Positions 9,546 to 18,642 of a stretch of DNA of 64,000 nucleotides are shown in pieces (position 1 is the first letter of the stretch; the number at the start of each line of letters is the position of its first letter). Location: assembly GCA_963920525.1 (NCBI GenBank), contig OY986436.1, positions 29,215,318 to 29,279,317 on the forward strand. The letters are read 5' to 3'. Below the pieces are notes generated by a model. That model searched no databases. It saw only the letters and a program-made list of their open reading frames with translations, and had not been told where the DNA came from. This DNA comes from Dichetophora obliterata (taxonomy: Eukaryota; Arthropoda; Insecta; Diptera; Sciomyzidae). Made by a program: the position numbers and the translations under genes.

Positions 9546-12143
9546 ATGCAATGCTTCAAACCGTTAGTAGAATGGATAAAAACCAGTAATAAAAGTTTCG
9601 AAGAGGAGTGCCTTGATTTGCACAACTGGTATCGAGCGCAACATGGTTGCCCACCACTGAAACTTGATAGGGCGCTCTCGCAACATGCTTCCGATTGGGC
9701 AAAGGTTTGTTATCTGTTACCGTATATACACATAAAAAATAATCGCTGTCAATAATTATCACCGTTCACAAGAATCTTGCCTCAGCTGGTACAATGGAAC
9801 ACAGTAGTTGTCACAACTATGGCGAGAACATTTATCTAGCTGATGGTTTGCAAGTAAACGGCAAGATGCCAGTCAAGGCCTGGTATGATGAAAGCGAGTT
9901 GTATGATTTTAGCAATCCTGTGTTTTCGCCAGCCATTGGTCATTTTACGCAGCTTATGTGGAAAAGCTCCAAAAAACTAGGCGTTGGCGTTGCAACGGAG
10001 TAAGCAATCATTTTAATATAATAACTAAATCATTTTAGATAGGTTTATAGGTTCTTGGCTTTATATACATATTTTAAAATTTTAGAGATGACCTGACCAT
10101 TGTCGTTGCTCATTATTCACCCAGCGGTAATGTGAAAGGGAAATTCAAGGAGAACGTGCCACCTAAACTTGAAAATGCAGATAAACAGGAGCCAAGTACT
10201 ACATTGCTACCACCACCTCTTCGCTCAAAACATCTGGTATACTCAGAAGCTGATAAACATTTTCATCAAGAGTGCCTGACTGCTCATAACTATTTTCGAA
10301 AAAAGCATAATTGTCCACCACTAAAATTAAATGATGAGCTATCGACATTTGCCACAAATTGGGCGCGGGTAAGTGAAACATACTGGAACACAGAAAATAT
10401 AGTATATGCTTTGCCGCAACACTGGAGATGTTCAAGTTATTAGCGCAAATGTTTTGATTTTTATGTTCGTAAGGAAATTCAATCTTCAATAGAGATATAT
10501 ACCTATATCTTTACTATAACTTGTAACACAAATATTAGGTTTAAGTTTTTTAAGAAATCATCCCAGGATCCATGCATTGCTTAATCGTTTTCTTTTCACG
10601 CATTTGAGTTGCGAGATTTTTAATAAAATCCTTGTTTCTCTCTACTCTTCTCTTTTTGTGATCTCTGCAGACAGTGGAACTTCAGAGAGTAAAAATTGAC
10701 AGGTAAAGTTTCTTAAGATCATAAGCCCTTTGCAGTCGGCATAACACTCGTAGGTCCAGTTTTCGATCATTTGTGTTCATACATTTAATAATACGCACAA
10801 CACAATTGCTCAATAGAAGATCGATCAAAGTCCTTCCAAGGGCTAAAATAGCCAATTTATTTATTTATGTTTACGTTGAGCAATAAAACTTGTTTTTGCC
10901 CTAAAACAAATATGTCTTATTGAAAATATTATTTGTTAATTATATAAAAAATTTTCTCAATTCTGCAAAAATTAGTCTATTTTCGATCTAATACACGATA
11001 CTTTCTTTTTTCACAGATACTGGCCAAACGTGATACCATGGAACACAGCAAAGGTCACAATCTTGGCGAAAACATTTACAAAGCTGAAGGGACGCGTATT
11101 CACGGTTTCATGCCAGTTAAGGCTTGGTATGCCGAAATTAAGGACTATGATTTCTTAAAAGCAGAATTTTCACCAACAACAGGTCATTTTACGCAGGTCA
11201 TCTGGAAGGGCAGCAAAGAGCTTGGTGTAGGTGTTGCTCGAAGGTGCGCACTTTACAGTTTTGTTCTTTTTATCCATCTCTTTTATACCATAATTTTTGA
11301 CACTATAGGGAAAAAGTTACGGTCGTGGTTGCATCCTATAGCCCTTTTGGCAATGTTCGTGGAAAATTTCGAGATAACGTTCCTCCTGGAGAAATGATCG
11401 ATCCTGATGATTCCTTTTTAAGCATTTCCAAGACATTCAAACCAATTCTTAAAAGACAGTCTGTAGAGCATGAAACACCTTTTGATTCTTCGTATTTGAA
11501 TATTCGACCACAATACTTTACGGATGCCGAAAGAGTTTTCCAAAAGCAGTGCCTCGAGGCGCACAATAATTATCGAGCATTGCATAACTGCCCACCGTTG
11601 AGGCTGAATGATAAACTTTCCACTTATGCCTCTAACTGGGCGAAGGTTCGTTTATGCAACATATTTGCAGAACCTTCTACATTAATTTTTTTTTTTTTTG
11701 TTAATTGTGTCGCTAACATTTGCAGGAACTCTTTAATCGCGGTGGTCTACAACAAAGTCCATCGCGTGATTTTGGCGAAAATGTCTTCATGTCTATTGGT
11801 TTGCCTGTAACTGGAGAAGTTCCAGTTAAATTTTGGTATAGTGGCTTTGATAGATATGACTTTGCAAAGTCAAAATTTATTCCATCAGCTGGTGGTTTTA
11901 CACAGGTTGTCTGGAAGAGCTCAGAGCATTTGGGTGTTGGCCACTTTCAGAAGTAAGCAAATGCAACACTTTTTTATTAAATATGTAAAGAAATGGTAAA
12001 TTCTTTCTTATAGGGACGGAAAAACTTATGTTGTCGCTTCGTATATGCCGCCAGGCAACAAGGTGGGCAGCTTTAAAGAAAATGTGCCACATAGGGTTGA
12101 AGTAGATGATACTCATCAAGCTTTTGTGGATGTTCCACTATAG
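9546..12143 (+). CDS. Triple CAP-domain (GAPR-1/GLIPR2-like) protein, seven exons, 529 residues
   Basis: Exons: 9546-9704, 9773-9999, 10086-10368, 11017-11243, 11309-11645, 11726-11952 and 12014-12143. They sum to 1590 bases and join in frame at GT-AG sites with alternating phase 0 and 2. The product has three CAP (SCP/PR-1) domains at about residues 18-147, 183-315 and 371-510. Each opens with an H-N-x-(Y/F)-R-type helix and CPPLKL/CPPLRL; domains 1 and 2 carry GHFTQ..W, and all carry a N-V-P tail. The CAP cavity residues of GAPR-1 (His, Glu, Glu, His) are present in domain 1 (63, 71, 93, 110) and domain 2 (233, 241, 263, 280). In domain 3 the positions are Gln421, Glu429, Gly451 and Gly468. 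There is no signal peptide, matching the intracellular, membrane-associated GAPR-1 branch rather than secreted venom-allergen types. Exact function is unknown. The first ATG of the frame was chosen; an upstream coding exon cannot be excluded. Confidence 0.85.
10369..11016 (+). other. Intron 3 of the CAP gene (648 bp)
   Basis: Bounded by CGG|GTAAGT and TTTTTTCACAG|ATA. It is about ten times longer than most introns of this gene. No open frame, repeat or RNA gene was recognised in it. Confidence 0.75.
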
Positions 12144-12163
12144 AGGAGTATTTAGTGAATCAC

Positions 12164-12192
12164 AAATATCCTGACATCGTGTCAGGATATTT
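12164..12192 (+). promoter_or_regulatory. Perfect 13 bp hairpin 21 bases after the CAP stop codon
   Basis: AAATATCCTGACA pairs with TGTCAGGATATTT around a TCG loop, with a short T run after it. It should lie in the 3' UTR. It could affect 3' end formation or mRNA stability, or be a small palindromic insertion. It resembles a bacterial terminator in shape only. Confidence 0.55.
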
Positions 12193-12886
12193 TTGGAATA
12201 TAAAATTGTTCAGGTTGCACTGAAAGTCTTAAAAAAGAAATGTATTCAAATTGAAATTATGTCAAATTTAAATTCTTTTTACAATTTTTTTTAAACCGTT
12301 ATTGGACTCGATTGTTTAACGATTCTGCCACTGTACTAGGCATAGCTTATAAGCCCAAATTGTTTGGTAATCAAAATTAAAAACTTGTGTACAAATGCAT
12401 TTTAAATGTTTATGTCGCAGAAGATATTTATAGAGCTTTCAACAAATTTTCTTAGACTCTTTGAAGTGATTTCTCTAACAGAAATTAAATTGGTAAGAAT
12501 TAAAGGGAAGGTGATGAAAAAGATCAGATTTGGGGGATAAAATATTAAGAATTTTATTAAAAATATTTTTACTTTGCTAATGTAGGTGTTGAAATATTTT
12601 TCAGATACTAATGTAAATCAAAAAGTTCATAGTTTGGAATTAGCCCATGTATTGGCAGCATGTCTACACTCCTCTGATGTACACCTGGCTCACCGATGAG
12701 CCACCAAGCCTTCCATAATTTTTTTATGAGGAAGTTAATTATACCTTTCATTAATTATCTTATTAGGTACATTATGTACCACATGATGTGTATTAGGTAT
12801 TAAAAGAATTATTTAACATCTCCTGCAGGATTTTCTAGTGAGGAGGGTGGAGGCTTTTGTGGCATAACTTTATTGTGGTGCCGTGT
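12193..12886. other. CAP gene 3' flank, non-coding
   Basis: No AATAAA is visible close to the stop; the nearest weak candidate is AATATAAA at about 12197. No frame or repeat was recognised up to 12886 apart from a small TACATTATGTACCACATGATG palindromic-looking patch near 12769. Confidence 0.4.
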
Positions 12887-13008
12887 TATAATCCCAAGTG
12901 GCATTACCCCAATTTATAATTTTGGGAATATGTCACTCATAAATTGACATAAGCTCAATTTTTTTACTTGGGATTATGTCACTATGGAAGGGATGACATA
13001 TTCCCAAA
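12887..13008. repeat. Two interleaved inverted repeats (TTGGGATTATGTCAC family)
   Basis: One motif occurs four times: reversed at 12887-12899, forward at 12921-12936, forward at 12966-12981 and reversed at 12994-13008. ATAATCCCAAGT (12888-12899) pairs with ACTTGGGATTAT (12966-12977). TTTGGGAATATGTCA (12921-12935) pairs with TGACATATTCCCAAA (12994-13008). The order is reverse, forward, forward, reverse, so the two pairs interleave rather than nest. It may be a small MITE or a composite of two. Confidence 0.7.
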
Positions 13009-13174
13009 TAAAACTAAGTCGAAATTCCAATCTTTTTTTAAGCAAGGCGTATGTTATTTGATATCAGTGCCAAATTTTTAAAAACTACATATATGAAATT
13101 CCGTTGTAAATTTTCACATTTTTGAGTCTTTGCAACAACGAAGCAGTGTGTTTGTAAAATATTAAATTAATACA

Positions 13175-13636
13175 ATGGAAGGTGTTACATATTCATTTAT
13201 AGCTGGAGCGTGCAAAAATAGTAATTTGGTCTATACCAAGAGTGAAAAACAAATTGATTTATATAAAGTAACATGGAAAACTAAAAAAAAAACAGTTACA
13301 AAAGGAATGCAAAGCTTCTGTGGAAATAGACACCGTAACTTACGTTTGCATTATAGGAAAAAAGCCCCATGACCATGATTACAATCAAGAAGGGCTAACA
13401 AAAAAGTTTCAAAAATGTCGAACATAACAAAGAAAGTTGCACAAGCAACTTTAGAAAGCAGTCGTCTAAGGAATATATTTAATTCGGAAGTGGAAAAGGA
13501 TAGAGAAGCTTCTAAGCATTTGACGTACGCAAAAATTAAAATGAATCTATTTCAGATTATATATATACGAATATATATGGAATATATAATGGAAGTGCAA
13601 ATAAAAGAAAAAAACCAAACTGGTTTAGTTTATTGA
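13175..13636 (+). pseudogene. FLYWCH-like zinc-finger protein relic with two compensating frameshifts
   Basis: The ATG at 13175 starts a frame reading YSFIAGACKNSNLVY and LYKVTWKTKKK up to an A10 run at 13283-13292. Past it, coding sense continues in the next frame: KECKASVEIDTVTYVC, then KKPHDHDYNQE, with a Cys and a His-x-His placed as in FLYWCH fingers. At an A6/A5 region (13400-13415) sense returns to the first frame (ITKKVAQATLESSRLRN) until about 13560, where the sequence turns low-complexity. The first Cys expected after the Trp is missing. FLYWCH domains occur in fly chromatin proteins and next to MULE transposases; the assignment here is by eye. Homopolymer errors in the assembly could explain both shifts, in which case the gene might be intact. 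Confidence 0.45.
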
Positions 13637-14125
13637 AAAAAGTTGGGACTTACTTATGTAATAAAAGTGTTCTATCTTGAAAAGTAATGCATGGATTTTA
13701 ATGGTTAATAGTTTATTGAATAGGTAATAGCATAAATTTTCTTTAAATATTCTTGCTAAGTTTATAAAACAAGCAAGTTTTTCGAGCCCATTTTCTTTAA
13801 TTTGGACCCCTTTAACTTTTAAACCAGATGAGAGCGGTCATTAATTTGTACATATTTGGAATTTAAAGATTTTAACACATACATAAGTTCCACGAACAAA
13901 TAGCCACATGGGGCTATATCGGGGTACCTTTTTTGTTATCAAAGGGGACTTTACTACGAAATTATTTTTTTAAGTGTTAATTTGGAGTTAATGTGAAAAT
14001 TGTTTAATACTTATTCCCCGATAGGTGTCCTAAGCTCAAAATTTCCCTTGGGATCGGGTTTGTATAGAAAGCTTATTCTAAGGTAAAAAAATGTTTTTAA
14101 TAGGATCAAATTGTATTTTGTAAGG
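13637..14125. other. Non-coding, nothing firm recognised
   Basis: AT-rich. 13795-13845 shares an AACTTTTAAACCAGATGAGA-type phrase with 5870-5930. No gene seen. Confidence 0.35.
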
Positions 14126-14154
14126 TACTAGCTGAACCCGGTGTGCTTCGCTAC
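14126..14154. repeat. Dispersed-repeat motif (TACTAGCTGAACCCGGTG...)
   Basis: The phrase TACTAGCTGAACCCGGTGTG, followed by CTTCGCTAC, closely resembles a TAGCTGACCCGG...CTTCG signature that I recall as widespread in insect transposable elements. The element class is not certain. The surrounding 14100-14560 shows no coding sequence. Confidence 0.45.
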
Positions 14155-14580
14155 CCCCCTCTTTATAAAATAAAATTAAAAGTATTTATACATTTACAAA
14201 AATTTATGTTTTTAATTTTAATTTAATTGCAATGCTTTTCCCCTTTTTTTGTTGTAAACCAATTAGAATTCAGCACTGAACCGCATGTAATTTGCTTCAT
14301 GCTGCCCCTTTTTATTTTTAGACCAATCAAAAAGCAGCAATTACACAATCAGCTGTTTCGCAGTCAGTTGTGGGAGAAAGAGAATGGGGCTACCCCACTA
14401 TTTTAATTATTATGTATTTTAAATTTGAGGTAAAGGCGTTAATAAACGTAGTAAAAAAGTAGGTGCAGAAGTGTGCATGGTTGACAAAGATTATCATGTT
14501 ATTAGTATTTCTGAGTCAAAGCTGCACGCTGTGAAAATTTAAGATCGGTTAACAGGTCCAGCCTCCAATATATCGCAAAC

Positions 14581-14729
14581 AAAGGGGCGTGCTCCGCCCA
14601 CTTTCCTTTTGGTACGTATTTCTATTCATGCCAATACCATATATAGCAAATACTGCCGCCGTTGGTAAAAAATGCCCAAGATATGACGATTTTAAATTTT
14701 GGGTTATATGGGCGAAGCCATGCCCCTTT
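14581..14729. repeat. Short inverted pair AAAGGGGCGTGCTCCGCCC / GGGCGAAGCCATGCCCCTTT
   Basis: The two 19-20 bp arms at 14581-14599 and 14710-14729 are imperfect reverse complements, GC-rich within AT-rich DNA. GGGCGTGGCTCCGCCC-like words are common in dispersed repeats of higher flies as far as I recall. The 66-codon frame between them at 14589-14789 has no family resemblance. Confidence 0.5.
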
Positions 14730-14964
14730 GTCCACTCACAACTTTATATAGTTAAGAATTTATTATTTCGTAAGAATCAACGAGTATAAATTATACCAAG
14801 AGATTGCTTCATCCAGCGTTCCAACTTCTTTCCAGACTATCAGCCATCCACCGACAGAAAAACCAAAACAATGACAACCTACGAGTTTTTGTACTCGTTA
14901 CCCAGCAGCGGATTTGCCAGTGGCTACCATAGAACTAATACAGAATAAATTACCAGGTAAGGAA

Positions 14965-14990
14965 GCATTACTTTTTTCAAAAAGTAATGC
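14965..14990. repeat. Perfect 12 bp palindromic hairpin
   Basis: GCATTACTTTTT (14965-14976) and AAAAAGTAATGC (14979-14990) are separated by TC. GGTAATG/CATTACC-type words recur through about 15220 (for example near 15025, 15115 and 15190), suggesting this is one piece of a larger decayed repeat. Confidence 0.6.
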
Positions 14991-15515
14991 GTCTGCATAT
15001 AGCAGAAGTAATTAACTCATACCTCATTACCTGTAATATAGCATACAAGGAAAAGTAATGCCAGTGATTTTTATACCTTAATACAAGTAGTATGTTACTC
15101 CATAACTTCTAGGTAATGCTGAAGGGAGGCGATCACTTACCTCTTGTCTCATTTAATGTTAAATGTAAGGCCTTTTATGCATAGTAAGGTAATATAGTCG
15201 GAAGTAGTGGTCATTACAAGGTAATTGATGCTTCATATATTCGGAATATATTCCATCCGCTACTGGGTATTGACGCATTGCTGTGAGTAAGAAGAAGTAA
15301 ACATGAAAATGAATACGACAAGTAACGAAAGGAGAAGAAAACAATATTATAAGCATGTATGTGAATGAAAATGTAACTTCTATTTGCCACAACTTTTACA
15401 GCTTATTTTTTTGTGTTAATTTTTGGGATCTTCTTGTGTTTGACGAATTGATGTTGTTTCTAGCTGGACATTGATGTTGCGATTTTATTCTTGCTAGATT
15501 TTGGTTGCATCTGCA
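14991..15515. other. Non-coding, scattered AAGTAATGC/GGTAAT words
   Basis: No gene recognised. Beyond the recurring words related to the 14965 hairpin the sequence is unremarkable. Confidence 0.35.
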
Positions 15516-15582
15516 AATAATAATTTTTTTCATTAGCCGAATAAAAAGACGGAATTCAGATTCGGCTAAAGAAATAATTATT
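15516..15582. repeat. Imperfect inverted repeat around ATTAGCCGAAT
   Basis: The arm at 15520-15542 ends CATTAGCCGAAT and the opposing arm at 15560-15582 begins ATTCGGCTAAAG. About 15 bp pair well around a 17-base loop, and pairing continues with a slip into the A/T ends. Confidence 0.5.
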
Positions 15583-16753
15583 CTTTAATAAGGAGTTGCA
15601 AATATGTTTTTTTTTCATGAAGAGAAGAAAATTGCTTGTTACCCATTTGCTTTAATGTTGTTGAAATGGTTTTTATGTAGGTATTTTATTAAAAGATACC
15701 AAAGTTACAAGCAGTCATGATTTTATTTTAAGAAATTTATTTAAGAAAATGATTTTATTTTTTATTAAAATGTCTGTTGTTTTTAAAATGTTTTAAAAAC
15801 ATTTTGTTATTAAAATGTTGTAAAAAGTATAGATATATGTATATTAATATTATATTTATTATTATATAATAATAAAATTATATTAGTATTCTTATTAGGT
15901 TATCTTAAACCACCAACAAAAATATACCTATCTGCCCAATCAGAAAACCCTGCAAGCATAATCAAAAGTATATTTTGATTCAATAGGAAAATATTTAAGA
16001 ATTCCATTTCGTTATATTAAGATATTTATTTCAGATAGATTTTATGTTGAAATGTATATAACTAATCCGAGTAAAACAATTTCATTTAGAACATTTTATT
16101 TTTTTATATATTTTTATATTCTTTGTTTAAGTAATTAAAATGCAATGATAAAATTTTTAACATTTATTAGAATAATTTTGTACAAATGTAATATTGTGAC
16201 GAAATTTGTTGTGAGCATTTTTATCATGCATTTCTTAATTGGTTGGTTTTAAGCATTTTAAACATTTTAAAAATAAACAGTTTTAAACATAATATATGTA
16301 CACAGTTTTAAACATTCATAATATATATGAATTATTTCATATATATTACTTTTGAGTAAAATTTCATGAAAGTATAATTTATATAATTGTATAATAGCAT
16401 ATATTGAAACGATGTTATTTTTTTTTTATTAAATATTTACAAGTTATTAGTTTATTTTATGAAGTTTAAGGTATTTATTTAATACAATATGTGACTATTG
16501 TCTTCTGTACATGCTTTTATTGGGTAAATTTTGATGACCTTTTTTTGGTTTTTAAAGCATTATTAAAGCACAAGAGGTTTACATATTTTTATGTTTTTGT
16601 TCAATGTAAAAAGTTAACATTTCTGTATTTTAATACTATGTTTAGAGGTCAGTTATATGTAAATGCAGACGTATTAACCTCGTATATGATTATTGCCATT
16701 TTTTTAAAAGTTTGCAGAATACGATACTATTGCATCATCGGGAGAATTAAATG
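15583..16753. other. AT-rich non-coding stretch before the satellite
   Basis: Very AT-rich with ATTTTAAAAC-like words and TATATAATAATA simple sequence near 15830-15890. The 91-codon frame at 16491-16766 is rich in Phe, Tyr and Ile with no domain and is treated as chance. Confidence 0.4.
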
Positions 16754-16850
16754 GCAAGTTTCATAGTTCCGTATGGTTGATCAATGGATTTAATTGTTGC
16801 GATAAATGCCAATTTTCACAGTTCTGTAAGGTTGATCAATGAATTTAATT
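16754..16850. repeat. 54 bp tandem duplication at the satellite border
   Basis: Copies start at 16754 and 16808 and share CATAGTTC/CACAGTTC, GGTTGATCAATG and ATTTAAT words. Immediately right, AATGATAAAACT is repeated twice (16876-16887 and 16888-16899) and runs into the first satellite unit. Confidence 0.6.
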
Positions 16851-18108
16851 TAATAATGATAATTTAATTATAATTAATGATAAAACTAATGATAAAACTA
16901 CATATCAGATAAGGACATTCATGCATTAAAATGAGCACCAGGTCCTCGTCCTTAAGAAGGGATACTCCTTTGTCCAAATGCCGTTTGCTCTATCTCTTGT
17001 AGTTTAGGAGTTGTAGAACACTTTTTGGAGTGGAAGCTGGCCAAAAACATGTGCTTTTTCCGTCATAACTCCCAAACCATACATCCTACAAGGACGATTT
17101 ATACACCAAATTGTTTCTAATACATATATACACAAGACTGCATATTCAGAAAAAAGTTTTCTGGAATTTGATTTTTTTTCCAAGAATCTTAGTTAAAATT
17201 TTTTACATGAATCATAGTTTTTGACGTGGTTTTGTGCGATTTTTTTGATTTCTTAGCCATAACTTCTAAACCATACATCATAACAGGACGATTTATGCAT
17301 CAAAATATTCCTTAAGCTACAGCCCACAAGACTGTATCCTTAAAAATAAAAACAATCATAGTTTTTGACGTGGTTTTTCGCGATTTTTTTGATTTTTTAG
17401 CCATAACTTCTAAACCATACATCATAAAAGGACGATTTATGCATCAAAATGTTCCTTAAGCTACTGTTCACAAGACTGTATCCTTAAAATAATTTTAAAA
17501 ATTAGATTTCATGTTAATTTCATGTGCCCTTTTTTGTCAATTTTTATTTTTTTTATTTATTTTTTAAAATAAAAACTACATATCAGATAAGGACGGTTCA
17601 TGCATTAAAATGAGCACCAGGTCCTCGTCCTTAAGAAGGGATACTCCTTTGTCCAAATGCCGTTTGCTCTATCTCTTGTAGTTTAGGAGTTGTAGAACAC
17701 TTTTTAGAGTGGAAGCTGGCCAAAAACATGTGCTTTTTCCGTCATAACTCCCAAACCATACATCCTACAAGGACGATTTATACACCAAATTGTTTCTAAT
17801 ACATATATACACAAGACTGCATATTCAGAAAAAAGTTTTCTGGAATTTGATTTTTTTTCAAGAATCTTAGTTAAAATTTTTTACATGAATCATAGTTTTT
17901 GACGTGGTTTTTTGTGATTTTTTTTATTTTTAGCCATAACTTCTAAATTATACATCATAAAAGGACGATTTAGGCATCAAAATGTTCCTTAAGCTACTGC
18001 CCACAAGACTGTATCCTTAAAATAATTTTAAAAATTAGATTTCATGTTAATTTCTTGTGCCCTTTTTTGTCAATTTTTATTTTTTTTATTTATTTTCTAA
18101 AATAAAAA

Positions 18109-18642
18109 CTACATATCAGATAAGGACGATTCATGCATTAAAGTGAGCACCAGGTCCTCGTCCTTGAGAAACTATACGCCTCTATCCAAATGCCATTTGC
18201 TCTATCTCTTGTAGTTTAGGAGTTGTAGAACACTTTTTGGAGTGGTAGCTGGCCAAAAACATGTGCTTTTTCCGTCATAACTCCCAAACCATACATCCTA
18301 CAAGGACGATTTATACACCAAATTGTTTCTAATACATATATACACAAGACTGCATATTCAGAAAAAAGTTTTCTGGAATTTGATTTTTTTTCAAGAATCT
18401 TAGTTAAAATTTTTTACATGAATCATAGTTTTTGACGTGGTTTTTCGCGATTTTTTTGATTTTTTAGCCATAACTTCTAAACCATACATCATAAAAGGAC
18501 GATTTATGCATCAAAATGTTTCTTAAGCTACTGCCCACAAGACTGTATCCTTAAAATAATTTTAAAAATTAGATTTCATGTTAATTTCATGTGCCCTTTT
18601 TTGTCAATTTTTATTTTTTTTATTTATTTTCTAAAATAAAAA
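18109..18642. repeat. Representative 534 bp satellite unit: an ancient trimer
   Basis: An AAGGACGATT(C/T)AT box occurs three times, at 18122, 18302 and 18495, and next at 18656, giving spacings of 180, 193 and 161 bp. The second and third subunits also share CATAACT, AAACCATACATC before the box and ACAAGACTG after it. The unit therefore grew from one roughly 160-190 bp ancestor that was tripled and then diverged. The unit also carries a CAGAAAAAAGTTTTCTG dyad (18359-18375). Confidence 0.8.

Noticed and set aside
12164..12192. Bacterial rho-independent terminator
   Set aside because: The context is a spliced eukaryotic gene; the hairpin is reported only as a possible 3' UTR element.
16491..16766. 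91-codon frame just before the satellite
   Set aside because: AT-driven composition (Phe, Tyr, Ile, Leu) with no recognisable motif and no neighbours.
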